Shown here: one piece after another, positions 33,973 through 42,627 of the stretch
Position numbering within the stretch: the first letter of the stretch is position 1
Layout of the letters: each line of letters begins with the position of its first letter
DNA from: CAYJBH01 sp964368625
GTDB lineage: Bacteria > Bacillota > Clostridia > Oscillospirales > Ruminococcaceae
Assembly: GCA_964368625.1 (NCBI GenBank)
Contig: CAYJBH010000014.1
Coordinates: 3,146-67,145 of the forward strand
Reading direction: 5' to 3'
Length of the DNA: 64,000 bases
Made by a program: the position numbers and the translations under genes
The notes under the pieces: model-generated
Databases searched by the model: none
Told to the model about the DNA's origin: nothing
Seen by the model: only the letters and a program-made list of their open reading frames with translations

Positions 33973-34809
33973 ATGTCTCCGGTTTCGGAGTTAACCATTA
34001 GAATTTTAATAAACAATGTTAACTCATCTAAAGCTATGGTAGGTGATCATTGGCATGACTATTATGAAGCTCTATATGTTATGGATGGAGTAGCTAGCCA
34101 AACGGTAGGAGATGAAACATTTCTTTTAAATAAGGATGATATTTTAATTATAAGACCTGGTGAAATGCACTCTACCTATTCAATAACTGACATTGGATGC
34201 AGCATAATGGTTTTGTTGTTTTATCCTAATTGCTTAAATTTTGATAATTATAATTCATCATTTTCAAAATATCTAAACCTCTTTGTTTCTAAGATGAGCG
34301 GTTATACCAATATATACAAACCAACTCTTTATAAGGACGAACTTGTCAGAATTATATCAAAGATGAATGAGGAATACACCTTAAAAAAGAACGGATATAA
34401 CCTAATATTAAAAGGCCTCGTTTATGAATTCCTTGGCTATCTTCAAAGAGTTAACAGCTTTTACCTTCAAACAAACAATAATCACAATCATTACTCTAAA
34501 ATTATAGAAGCTTGCAATTTCATTGAAAACAACTATACTGAATATATTACTCTAAAAGATATATCTGCAAAAATAGGATACAGTCAGGAGTATTTTTCAG
34601 CTCTCTTCAAGGAATATACAGGGTATAATTTCAAGCATTTTGTTGATTACGTTAGAATTTCTGAAGCCGATAAACTATTAAAATATGAGGATATATCTAT
34701 AACTGCTGTTTCTGAAAAACTTAACTATCCAAACATCAGTAGTTTTAGCAGAACTTATAAAAGGGTAAAGGGGTATCCACCAAGTAAGGTAGCAAATATT
34801 AATTATTGA
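33973..34809 (+). CDS. AraC-family transcriptional regulator
   Basis: A 278-residue regulator with an N-terminal cupin-like sensor domain (HWHDYYEALYVMDGVASQ, IRPGEMHS) and a C-terminal double helix-turn-helix (LKDISAKIGYSQEYFSALFKE and ITAVSEKLNYPNISSFSRTYK, ending in GYPPSKV). The cupin HWHDYYE pattern usually indicates a small-molecule or sugar sensor. Start uncertain: 33973 has GAGG five bases upstream, whereas 33952 and 33907 are possible longer readings. The URO-D-family gene 128 bp downstream is a plausible target. Confidence 0.85.
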   Translation: MSPVSELTIRILINNVNSSKAMVGDHWHDYYEALYVMDGVASQTVGDETFLLNKDDILIIRPGEMHSTYSITDIGCSIMVLLFYPNCLNFDNYNSSFSKYLNLFVSKMSGYTNIYKPTLYKDELVRIISKMNEEYTLKKNGYNLILKGLVYEFLGYLQRVNSFYLQTNNNHNHYSKIIEACNFIENNYTEYITLKDISAKIGYSQEYFSALFKEYTGYNFKHFVDYVRISEADKLLKYEDISITAVSEKLNYPNISSFSRTYKRVKGYPPSKVANINY

Positions 34810-34937
34810 TAAAAAGTAAATAAGAATTGAGATTGTTTTAATCGTTTTCTTCAGTTAAAATAATGTTACAACCTCTTAGTAAATAACCGTTAGACAGTAT
34901 AGAACTAATCTGTAACTAATTTTGAAAGGAAAATGAT

Positions 34938-35954
34938 ATGAGACAACCTAATTTTAACAATATGCTTAAGGTACTGGAGAGAAAAGTTCCAGATCGTATA
35001 ACTTTATTTGAGTTCTTTATGAACAATGATCTATACGCTAAGCTGAACGGAGAACCTTCAACTTTCGAGCCTAACTCTGTTGAACAGCTCGCATATTTAG
35101 CAAATGCCTTTGCCAATGCTGGATATGACTATGTGACCTGCCATGCATCTGAATTTAGATTTGAAGAAAAAAAGGCAAATAACAAAGATACCATTTCATT
35201 AAACGAAGATGCCGTTATAGATTCTTGGGATACATTTAATAGCTTTGCATGGCCTGATCCTGAAAGTTTTGATTATTCTAAACTTGATAAGATTAAACCA
35301 CATCTACCGGAGGGTATGAAGGTTATGGTTATGGGACCCGGTGGTGTTTTAGAAAATGTTACCGCCCTAGTTGGGTACGATAATCTTTGTTATATGATAT
35401 ATGAAGATGAATCTCTTGTTGAAGCTTTGTTTAATGCTGTAGGTGAACGGCTACTAAGGTATTATGAGATTGCAGGTAAATATGATTCTGTAGGAATGTT
35501 AATTTCTAATGATGATTGGGGATTTAATACGCAGACATTTTTAACAACAGATCAGATGAGGCGTTTTGTTTATCCATGGCACAAAAAAATAGTTGATGCT
35601 ATTCATGGCAACTCTAAACCAGCCTTGCTTCACTCATGTGGTAATTTTGATATCGCTATGGATGATGTTATTAACCTAATGAAGTATGATGCAAAGCACT
35701 CATATGAGGATAATATACTTTGTGTTGAGGATTCTTATGAAAGATGGCATGATAAAATTGCAATTCTAGGAGGAATTGATGTTGACTTTGTAATAAGAAA
35801 ATCTGAACAGGAAATAAAAGAAAGGTGCAATGCGATGCTCGAAAGGGTTAAAGATAGGGGGGGGTATGCTCTTGGAACCGGCAATAGCGTTCCTGAATAT
35901 ATTCCCATCGAAAAGTATTTTGCCATGATTAACTGTGCAAAACAATACGATTAG
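34938..35954 (+). CDS. Uroporphyrinogen decarboxylase-family protein (URO-D/MtaA-like)
   Basis: A 338-residue TIM-barrel protein of the URO-D superfamily, not a housekeeping HemE: it lacks the N-terminal HemE arginine signature and has LLHSCGNF, the His-x-Cys zinc motif of methylcobamide methyltransferases. Start supported by GAAAGGAAA. No corrinoid protein gene is next to it. Members like this often act in methyl transfer from methoxylated or methylated compounds; the substrate is unknown. An AraC regulator lies directly upstream and a hairpin follows. Confidence 0.8.
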   Translation: MRQPNFNNMLKVLERKVPDRITLFEFFMNNDLYAKLNGEPSTFEPNSVEQLAYLANAFANAGYDYVTCHASEFRFEEKKANNKDTISLNEDAVIDSWDTFNSFAWPDPESFDYSKLDKIKPHLPEGMKVMVMGPGGVLENVTALVGYDNLCYMIYEDESLVEALFNAVGERLLRYYEIAGKYDSVGMLISNDDWGFNTQTFLTTDQMRRFVYPWHKKIVDAIHGNSKPALLHSCGNFDIAMDDVINLMKYDAKHSYEDNILCVEDSYERWHDKIAILGGIDVDFVIRKSEQEIKERCNAMLERVKDRGGYALGTGNSVPEYIPIEKYFAMINCAKQYD

Positions 35955-35963
35955 TAGATACAA

Positions 35964-36005
35964 AAAGCAAAGCGGTAGTTAGAAAAAAGCTACCCTTTGC
36001 TTTAT
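35964..36005 (+). terminator. Terminator after the URO-D-family gene
   Basis: AAAGCAAAG-C-GGTAG (35964-35978) pairs with CTACC-CTTTGCTTT (35990-36003) with one bulged C. The tract after it is only moderately T-rich. Confidence 0.65.
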
Positions 36006-36024
36006 TCAAAATCATTTCAGTTAT

Positions 36025-36054
36025 TTGACTTTTTCTGCTTCTTTATGTTATAAT
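36025..36054 (+). promoter_or_regulatory. Promoter of the YwaF-like membrane protein gene
   Basis: TTGACT (36025-36030), 18-bp spacer, TATAAT (36049-36054), 28 bp before the TTG start codon. Confidence 0.65.
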
Positions 36055-36081
36055 TATCAACATATTGAGTGAGGTGACTGT

Positions 36082-36780
36082 TTGTTTTCTGGAACGCATA
36101 TAATATCAATAATAATTTCTTTAGGTAGCATTATTTTCCTTCTGCATTATTATAACAAGAAGGATGTTAACTTTACTAAAACCACATTAAAAATTATTGC
36201 AATTATTTTGTTTTTCTTAAATCCTTTAAACTGGCTGTATGAAATTTTTCTATTAGGTTCTGTAAAACTTTCCCTTAACCTTCCTTTACATCTCTGCTCT
36301 CTCTATTGGTATTTATTCCCCTTAGCAGTTTTTTTGAAGAAGGACAGTACTTTAAGGCAGATTTGCCTTGCCAGCTGTGCCACTCTTGGGATAATTGGTG
36401 GTTTGCTTGGTTTACTTATGAATCAGCATTTAAATCTTAATTCATTTATTTCTTTTCCAGTTTTAAGAAGTATCACTTACCATTATTTAATGATTTTTTC
36501 TTCTTTGCTATTATGGACAAAAGGCATTTATTCTCCAAAGAAATTAGATAAATATATAAACTATATCCCTGTTATAGCTTTAGTTATTATTTGCTGTATT
36601 GTTGAAATATCATATGGTTATGAATATTGCTATGTTAAGGATGGAGCAGGAACACCACTTACAATAGTTAGCTCGCTTCTGCCGCGCCCTCTTTATGTAA
36701 TAACACTATACCTTGGGTTGTATCTATTTATTAGATTGGTTTTTTATAATAAATTTACACAAAAATTTTTAAAAATTTAA
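36082..36780 (+). CDS. YwaF/TIGR02206-type integral membrane protein
   Basis: A 232-residue protein with about seven hydrophobic segments. The motif LNLPLHLCSLYWYLFPLA and the YHYLMIFSSLL segment match the TIGR02206 (YwaF) family, whose function is unknown. The start codon is TTG at 36082, supported by GAGGTGA 6 bp upstream; no ATG with a ribosome-binding site is nearby. It is probably co-transcribed with the aldo/keto reductase 30 bp downstream. Confidence 0.78.
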   Translation: MFSGTHIISIIISLGSIIFLLHYYNKKDVNFTKTTLKIIAIILFFLNPLNWLYEIFLLGSVKLSLNLPLHLCSLYWYLFPLAVFLKKDSTLRQICLASCATLGIIGGLLGLLMNQHLNLNSFISFPVLRSITYHYLMIFSSLLLWTKGIYSPKKLDKYINYIPVIALVIICCIVEISYGYEYCYVKDGAGTPLTIVSSLLPRPLYVITLYLGLYLFIRLVFYNKFTQKFLKI

Positions 36781-36810
36781 CGCTTAATCATTGAAGAAAG
36801 GGATTAGTTT

Positions 36811-37668
36811 ATGAAAAAAAATATGCTTGGTAGAACAGGATTAGAGGTTTCAAGGGTTGGATATGCCGGTATAGTTTCAATGTTTGTAGAACAGGATAGT
36901 AGTAACGAATATGTTAAATATGCAATTGATAAGGGCATAAACTACTTCGATGTTGCTCCGACATATAACGATGCTCAGGAAAAAATGGGGCTATCTCTTA
37001 AAGAGTTTCGCAAGGATGTGTATCTAGCCTGTAAAACAACACAACGAGACGCAAAGGGCGCACAACAAGATATGGAAACATCCCTTAAAATGTTGTATAC
37101 CGATTATTTCGATGTATACCAACTTCATTCCGTAACAACTATTGAAGATGTAGATAAAGTATTTGCGCCTAACGGAGCATTTGAAGTAATCTTAAAAGCT
37201 AAGGAAAAGGGAATAGTTAGAAATATTGGTATGAGCTGTCATAGTGAAGAGGCCGCTATGTATGCATTACAGCACTATGATTTTGATACAATACTTTTTC
37301 CAACAAATTGGGCGCTGAACATGGGTAAACAGTTTGGAAATGATATTATTAAGAGCGTTAAAGAAAACAACAGAGGTTTTCTTGGCATGAAATCATTAAT
37401 ACATCGTAGCTGGAAAGATGATACAGAAAAGCAAGCTTACCCAAAATCTTGGTGCAAACCAATTTATGGCAATGATGAGCTAGCTGTTGCTGCAATGAAA
37501 TATGCAACACAGGTGATGGGTGCACAAATCCTTATCCCTCCAGGAAACTTTGAGCATTTCTCTTTTGCGGTTAATAATGTTGAATCTGCTTTTTCACCTT
37601 TAACTACCAAGGAGAAACAGTTATTAGAGGATGAGCTTATTGCGATAAACGAGATGTATTTTTTCTAA
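36811..37668 (+). CDS. Aldo/keto reductase
   Basis: A 285-residue NAD(P)H-dependent oxidoreductase with a TIM barrel. The catalytic tetrad is visible: Asp and Tyr in FDVAPTYND, Lys in LACKT, and His in VYQLHSV. The N-terminus (LGRTGLEVSRVGYAG) is typical. It lacks the C-terminal ferredoxin domain present in the second aldo/keto reductase at 50702. AAAGG precedes the ATG. Substrate unknown. Confidence 0.9.
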   Translation: MKKNMLGRTGLEVSRVGYAGIVSMFVEQDSSNEYVKYAIDKGINYFDVAPTYNDAQEKMGLSLKEFRKDVYLACKTTQRDAKGAQQDMETSLKMLYTDYFDVYQLHSVTTIEDVDKVFAPNGAFEVILKAKEKGIVRNIGMSCHSEEAAMYALQHYDFDTILFPTNWALNMGKQFGNDIIKSVKENNRGFLGMKSLIHRSWKDDTEKQAYPKSWCKPIYGNDELAVAAMKYATQVMGAQILIPPGNFEHFSFAVNNVESAFSPLTTKEKQLLEDELIAINEMYFF

Positions 37669-37702
37669 TGTGTTATTTTAAAATAAGTTTTCACCGTTAT
37701 TG

Positions 37703-37731
37703 TTGACAATGCTATTGTAGTAATGTATAAT
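37703..37731 (+). promoter_or_regulatory. Consensus promoter of the riboswitch-controlled exchanger
   Basis: TTGACA (37703-37708), 17-bp spacer, TATAAT (37726-37731). The predicted start near 37738 coincides with the 5' strand of riboswitch helix P1. Confidence 0.88.
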
Positions 37732-37737
37732 TATTTT

Positions 37738-37835
37738 GAATAAAAGGGAGTAGCTTGCATCATAAATTGATGTTATGTATTCGGACATTATGTTGAAAAA
37801 AACGGATGCAAAGTAAGTAGCGAGACTTTTATCGC
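37738..37835 (+). ncRNA. yybP-ykoY family (Mn2+) riboswitch
   Basis: The RNA begins with ATAAAAG followed by the conserved GGAGTAGC and ends with GTAGCGAGA and CTTTTAT: the 5' and 3' strands of P1 (37740-37746 with 37826-37832) enclosing the two internal-loop motifs of this family. TTGCATC/GATGCAA forms the next helix. The 3' P1 strand is also the 5' arm of a terminator (37824-37852), so ligand-stabilised P1 would prevent termination and switch the exchanger on. The 5' consensus normally has one more G (GGGGAGUAG). Identified from remembered consensus, not a covariance search. Confidence 0.75.
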
Positions 37836-37858
37836 TTTTAGTGGTAAAAGTCTTTTTT
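37824..37858 (+). terminator. Riboswitch expression-platform terminator
   Basis: GACTTTTATC (37824-37833) pairs with GGTAAAAGTC (37843-37852) with one wobble, followed by TTTTTT (37853-37858). It ends 13 bp before the exchanger start codon and shares its 5' arm with riboswitch P1. Confidence 0.9.
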
Positions 37859-37871
37859 GTTGAGGATTATT

Positions 37872-38798
37872 ATGATATATTTTTTATTGTTAGTAGGGCT
37901 TGTAGCTCTTGTAAAAGGAGCTGACGTATTTGTTGATGGTAGTAGTAGCTTAGCCAAAAAATTTAAGATACCCTCTATTATAATTGGACTAACAATCGTC
38001 TCACTCGGCACTAGCCTACCAGAGGCTGCTGTTAGTATTACCGCCTCGTTCACCGGAAGCAATGACCTTGCTTTAAGTAACGTAACCGGTTCAAATATAT
38101 TTAACCTTATGATTGTTGCCGGTATTTGTAGCATCATAAGACCGATGAAAACAGATAACAAGTTAATTAATAGAGATTTCCCTGTTGCTATCGCTGCCTC
38201 AGTTGCATTGTTGATATTTATAATCGACGGCAGTATTAATCGATATGATGCACTTGCATTTATTTTAGGCTGTGCTATTTATATGATTATTTTGGTAAAT
38301 AATGCAAAGAGTGAAAAAGAGCACTACGATGAAGAAACTGTTAAGCCTCTTCCGGTTTGGTTGAGTGTACTATTTATCATATTTGGTATAGCTGCAATTG
38401 CTGTAGGTGGTGATTTAGTTGTTGATAGTGCAACCGAAATTGCACGGATCTTTGGTATAAGTGAAACGGTTATCGGTCTTACCATTGTTTCTATAGGAAC
38501 ATCGTTGCCCGAGCTTGCTACAAGTATTGTGGCAGCTAAAAAGGGCGAGAGTGGTCTTGCTATGGGTAATGCGGTTGGTAGCTGTATATTAAACATATTG
38601 TTTATCCTTGGCACATCAGCGCTGTTATCACCCATAACCGTTGCTTCTGATGCAATAATACACACTTCATTTATGTTATTCACCACCATATTGATGTTCA
38701 TATTTGTCTTTACAGGTAGGTCGGCCGGCAGGCGAGAGGGGCTTATATCTGTTACGATATATGTTGCATATATGGTTTATGTAGTGATAGCGCAATAA
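37872..38798 (+). CDS. Ca2+/cation antiporter (CaCA, Na+/Ca2+ exchanger family)
   Basis: A 308-residue membrane exchanger with two inverted alpha-repeats: SLGTSLPEAAVSI...NVTGSNIFNL near residues 40-85 and SIGTSLPELATSI...NAVGSCILNI near 205-245, which carry the ion-coordinating Glu/Asp and Asn. About ten hydrophobic segments. I start at the ATG at 37872 with GAGG 6 bp upstream, not at the TTG at 37857, which lies in the terminator U-tract. Control by a Mn2+-type riboswitch suggests Mn2+ efflux or Ca2+/Mn2+ handling rather than simple Ca2+/Na+ exchange. Confidence 0.88.
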   Translation: MIYFLLLVGLVALVKGADVFVDGSSSLAKKFKIPSIIIGLTIVSLGTSLPEAAVSITASFTGSNDLALSNVTGSNIFNLMIVAGICSIIRPMKTDNKLINRDFPVAIAASVALLIFIIDGSINRYDALAFILGCAIYMIILVNNAKSEKEHYDEETVKPLPVWLSVLFIIFGIAAIAVGGDLVVDSATEIARIFGISETVIGLTIVSIGTSLPELATSIVAAKKGESGLAMGNAVGSCILNILFILGTSALLSPITVASDAIIHTSFMLFTTILMFIFVFTGRSAGRREGLISVTIYVAYMVYVVIAQ

Positions 38799-38822
38799 AT
38801 AGATAAATTGATAGGAAATAAA

Positions 38823-39464
38823 ATGAATAACAAGGTTAAAAGAATTTGTATGTCGGTGTTCGGCGTAATTGTTTGCGGGTTTTCGGTGGGAATTTTTAAG
38901 ATGGCCGCTTTGGGCGTTGATCCTTTTCAATCATTTATGAGTGGCTTAAATGAAATAATCACCATTGATTTTGGTTTGCTGTATACTATTGTTAATGCCC
39001 TATTGCTATTGTTTTCTTTTTTCACCGACCGCCATTATATTGGTATTGCTACATTTGTAAACCTGTTTTTACTGGGCTATGCAGTTGATTTTTCATATAA
39101 CCTTTTATTTAATATTTTTGGTGAGCTTGATTTTGTATTTCAGCTGGTTTTTCTAATTGTTGCCATTATACTTATCTGCTTTGCTTCATCGTTTTACATT
39201 GTTGCCGACCTTGGTGTTTCCGCCTATGATGCAATTTCCTTAATTCTTTCAAATCGATACAAACTAATTCAGTTTAAATATTGTAGAATTATTAGTGATC
39301 TCATCTCGGTTGGTCTAGGTGCCTTGTTCCTCTTTATTACCGGTACATCTTTTTCTGCAATTACAGCTATTATTGGTATTGGAACTATAATTACAGCATT
39401 TTTTATGGGCCCACTTATTGATTTTTTTGTTAATCGTGTTGCCAAGCCTTTTTTAAATTCTTAA
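38823..39464 (+). CDS. YczE/YyaS/YitT-family membrane protein
   Basis: A 213-residue protein with about five to six hydrophobic segments. GFSVGIFKMAALGVDPFQSF near the N-terminus, the repeated ADLGVSAYDAISL element and a conserved RI(I/S)-D segment match the YczE-like integral membrane family of unknown function. Start at 38823 by AGGAAA upstream; an in-frame TTG at 38808 overlaps that site. It lies 24 bp after the exchanger and is likely in the same riboswitch-controlled transcript. Confidence 0.75.
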   Translation: MNNKVKRICMSVFGVIVCGFSVGIFKMAALGVDPFQSFMSGLNEIITIDFGLLYTIVNALLLLFSFFTDRHYIGIATFVNLFLLGYAVDFSYNLLFNIFGELDFVFQLVFLIVAIILICFASSFYIVADLGVSAYDAISLILSNRYKLIQFKYCRIISDLISVGLGALFLFITGTSFSAITAIIGIGTIITAFFMGPLIDFFVNRVAKPFLNS

Positions 39465-39609
39465 TTAAATATATTATTTTATTAACCAATTAAAGCACAA
39501 TAACAGCCTTTTTTGCATAAAATTAACTAAGACGCTAACTTAAGGTTTAGAATACTCGTTTTAATCTGAACAATAGCTTTGCGGTTTGTTGCATAAAGGT
39601 TGTTTTATT

Positions 39610-40272
39610 ATGAAAAAAAAGAAAAAGCTTAAAATCAAGTCATCGATTATAACCGGTGGCCTGTTAATATTACTTCTAATATTTTTTATTTTGCTGGACC
39701 GTCAGATAAGGCCGGTAATTGTTACCATTGCAGATTATCAATCTAGAACCACTGCCGTTCTTGCCATTAATGAATCGGTAACCGAAGAGCTAAACAACAA
39801 TCCTCAGCTATACAATAATCTGTTGCTGCCGCAATATGATAATAGCGGTGAGCTGGTTTCATTAACGGCAAATACGCTATTAATAAATGAAGCAAAAGCA
39901 AATTTAACCGAGGTTGTAGCTGGTAGCCTTTCTAAGATGGAACAAAGAACCGTTTCGATACCTATTGGTACTATATTCGGTTGGCAACTTTTAGCTGGTA
40001 AGGGGCCACGACTTGAATTTACTGTTATTCCGGCTTCATATGTTGAAAGCAATATAATAACACATGTTGAAACTGCCGGCATTAACCAAACAAAAAACAG
40101 TATTTATATGCGTTTTAATGTAACCGTTAGTGCAATTATTCCCGGGTATACAACTAGTGTTGATGTTCAGAATGATGTTCTCATTGCAGATTATTTAGTT
40201 GTTGGGGAAACACCAATTTACTATGGTGGCTCGGGGGTTGATAACTTTATTGAACCTAGTAATGTAGAGTAG
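39610..40272 (+). CDS. yunB: Sporulation protein YunB
   Basis: A 220-residue protein with a basic N-terminus, one membrane helix (about 11-30) and an exported domain. The segments RQIRPVIVTIADYQSR, PIGTIFGWQLLAGKGP and AGINQTKNSIYM are those of YunB, a mother-cell (sigma-E) sporulation protein of unclear function. Start at 39610; the ribosome-binding site AAAGG is rather distant (about 11 bp), and an in-frame TTG upstream is an alternative. I could not define a sigma-E promoter in the 145-bp gap upstream. Confidence 0.82.
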   Translation: MKKKKKLKIKSSIITGGLLILLLIFFILLDRQIRPVIVTIADYQSRTTAVLAINESVTEELNNNPQLYNNLLLPQYDNSGELVSLTANTLLINEAKANLTEVVAGSLSKMEQRTVSIPIGTIFGWQLLAGKGPRLEFTVIPASYVESNIITHVETAGINQTKNSIYMRFNVTVSAIIPGYTTSVDVQNDVLIADYLVVGETPIYYGGSGVDNFIEPSNVE

Positions 40273-40317
40273 AAAACAATATTAATTGAGGATTATTATT
40301 ATAAAGATTATTTCGTA

Positions 40318-40347
40318 TTGATTTTCTATATCCTTTTATGTTATACT
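40318..40347 (+). promoter_or_regulatory. Promoter of the ligA-gatCAB run
   Basis: TTGATT (40318-40323), 18-bp spacer, TATACT (40342-40347), 29 bp before the ligA start codon. Confidence 0.55.
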
Positions 40348-40375
40348 AATTTAAAAGTTTAATTTTGAGGTATAG

Positions 40376-42346
40376 TTGGATATAAGGAACAGGATTAATA
40401 CACTGCGTAGTCGGTTAAGAATTCATAACCATGAATACTATCAGCTGAATAACCCCGGCATAAGCGATTTTGAGTATGATCGACTTATGTCGGAGCTTCG
40501 TTGTTTAGAAGCAGAGAATCCGGAATTCTACGATGAAAATTCACCTACCTTAACAATTGGCGGAGTTGCAGATGAACTATTTGAAAAAGTTTCTCATTCG
40601 GTAAGAATGGATAGTTTACAAGATATGTTTTCTTTTGATGAGTTAAGAGATTTTGACCGAAGAGTAGCTCAAAAGATTGAAAATAGGCGGTATGTGGTTG
40701 AACCTAAAATAGATGGTTTATCAGTTTCGTTAAGTTATGAAAACGGTATTTTTGTTAAAGGACTTACTCGAGGCAATGGCGAAGTAGGCGAGAATGTTAC
40801 TGCAAATCTTTTAACAGTTAACTCTGTACCTAAGAGACTTAAAGAGCAATGTAACATTACCGTTAGGGGTGAAATATATATGCCTCGCTCAGTTTTTGAA
40901 CGTATTATTAAGGAACAGGAGGAGGCTGGAGAAACTCCTTTTAAAAACCCCCGAAATGCTGCCTCGGGATCCCTACGTCAAAAGGATTGCAAAGTTACCG
41001 CTAAAAGAGATCTTTCAATTTTCATTTTTAACCTTCAACAGGGCGAAATTCCCGTCAGTACCCATAGTGAGTCTATCGAGTATTTAGAAAATCTTGGGTT
41101 TTGCGTACCACCCTATTCGTTTTCGGTAGAAAGTATTGAACAAGCAATTGAGGCTATTAAAAGTATAGGCGCCATGCGACAAAACTTCGATTTTGATCTT
41201 GATGGAGCAGTGATAAAACTGGAAAATTTAGCCGATCGCCCTGTACTCGGAAGCACTTCAAAATTTCCAAGATGGGCTGCTGCCTTCAAATATCCACCGG
41301 AAGAGAAAGAAACTAAGCTTGTTAACATCTCCATATCGGTAGGCAGAACGGGTGCTATTGTTCCCACTGCTGATCTACAATCAGTAATTCTTGCAGGCAC
41401 CTCTGTTGCTAGGGCAGCTCTCCATAACCGTGATTTTATAGCAGAGAAGGATATTCGCATAGGTGATACGGTTGTTGTTCGAAAAGCAGGAGATATTATT
41501 CCTGAAATCGTTAAAGTTATATCACATGAAGATGGCGCTGAACCATTTATTTTCCCAGTTAATTGTCCCTCATGCGGTTCTTTACTTGTTGATAGCGATA
41601 CCGAGGTAGCTTTACGTTGCGTTAACAGACTATGTCCTGAACAGCAACTTAGAGGTATAATTCATTTTGCTTCAAGAGTAGCAATGGATATCGATGGCCT
41701 TGGAGAAGCTATTGTTGAACAACTTGTTAAAGCTGGTTTTGTTAGTGATTTTTCTGATATCTACTGCTTAAAAAAAGATCAGCTGTTGCAGCTTGAAGGA
41801 TTTGCCGAGCGATCAGCAGATAATCTTCTTAATGCAATTGAACAGTCTAAAGCTCAAAACCTTGATAGATTAATTTTTGCCCTTGGCATAAAAAATGTAG
41901 GAGCAAGAGCAGCAACACTCATTTGCGAGCGTTTCAACAACATTGATTCAATTATTAACGCTAATTCAGAAACGATTTCACAGATAGACGGCATAGGACC
42001 AATAATTGCTGATAGTGTTAATGAGTATTTTTCTTCAGAATCTGTTAGGGCTACGATTAAAAAGCTAAAAGAATTTAATGTTATTTCGGAATATAGGTCA
42101 GCTGTTATTTCTGCGGGATTAGCAGGACATAGTTTTGTTATTACAGGAACACTACAAGGATATAGCAGAGATGATGCTAAGGCCTTAATACTAAAACATG
42201 GGGGTAAGGTTATTGGCAGCGTATCAAAAAAGACAAACTACCTTTTATGTGGTGAGGATGCCGGAAGTAAGCTGAAAAAGGCTAAGGACCTTGGAATCGA
42301 GGTAATTACTATAGAACAGCTATTAGAGATAATTCAGGATAATTAA
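40376..42346 (+). CDS. ligA: NAD-dependent DNA ligase LigA
   Basis: Seals nicks during replication and repair using NAD+. Of 656 residues: the adenylation lysine is Lys111 in VEPKIDGLS, followed by RGNGEVGENVT, an OB fold, a four-cysteine zinc finger (CPSCG ... CVNRLCP), helix-hairpin-helix repeats and a C-terminal BRCT domain (GHSFVITGTLQGYSRDDAK). The start codon is TTG at 40376 with GAGG 6 bp upstream. Its stop overlaps the gatC start by one base (TAATG). Confidence 0.96.
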   Translation: MDIRNRINTLRSRLRIHNHEYYQLNNPGISDFEYDRLMSELRCLEAENPEFYDENSPTLTIGGVADELFEKVSHSVRMDSLQDMFSFDELRDFDRRVAQKIENRRYVVEPKIDGLSVSLSYENGIFVKGLTRGNGEVGENVTANLLTVNSVPKRLKEQCNITVRGEIYMPRSVFERIIKEQEEAGETPFKNPRNAASGSLRQKDCKVTAKRDLSIFIFNLQQGEIPVSTHSESIEYLENLGFCVPPYSFSVESIEQAIEAIKSIGAMRQNFDFDLDGAVIKLENLADRPVLGSTSKFPRWAAAFKYPPEEKETKLVNISISVGRTGAIVPTADLQSVILAGTSVARAALHNRDFIAEKDIRIGDTVVVRKAGDIIPEIVKVISHEDGAEPFIFPVNCPSCGSLLVDSDTEVALRCVNRLCPEQQLRGIIHFASRVAMDIDGLGEAIVEQLVKAGFVSDFSDIYCLKKDQLLQLEGFAERSADNLLNAIEQSKAQNLDRLIFALGIKNVGARAATLICERFNNIDSIINANSETISQIDGIGPIIADSVNEYFSSESVRATIKKLKEFNVISEYRSAVISAGLAGHSFVITGTLQGYSRDDAKALILKHGGKVIGSVSKKTNYLLCGEDAGSKLKKAKDLGIEVITIEQLLEIIQDN

Positions 42347-42618
42347 TGAACAATAAAGATTTTAATGAGCTATGCAAGCTATCTCAGCTTGAACTTGCGC
42401 CGGAACAGATAAAATGTTTTTCGGTGCAGCTTAATAATATGCTTACAATGGTAGAACATCTTCCTGATATTTCTGATAATATAAAACCTGTAGATGACTT
42501 TAAAGAAATGATTCTGCGTGAAGACGATATAACACCTTCCTTAGAAAGAGATGTCTTTTTAGCCGCTGTTCCTAAACACGAACTGGGATATATATCACTT
42601 CCCCCGTTGAAATATTAG
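42346..42618 (+). CDS. gatC: Asp/Glu-tRNA amidotransferase subunit C
   Basis: The 90-residue GatC stabilises the GatAB amidotransferase. It shows LCKLSQLELAPEQIKCFSVQL and the central VKPVDD-like IKPVDDFKEMILREDD, with the C-terminal proline-rich end. TAATG overlap with ligA and 9 bp to gatA indicate coupled translation. Confidence 0.93.
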   Translation: MNNKDFNELCKLSQLELAPEQIKCFSVQLNNMLTMVEHLPDISDNIKPVDDFKEMILREDDITPSLERDVFLAAVPKHELGYISLPPLKY

Positions 42619-42627
42619 GGAGGGTGA

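Noticed and set aside
37738..37835. DUF1646 (Na+) riboswitch as an alternative reading
   Set aside because: The GGAGTAGC ... AGCGAGA motifs flanked by complementary P1 strands fit yybP-ykoY better; kept only as an alternative to test.
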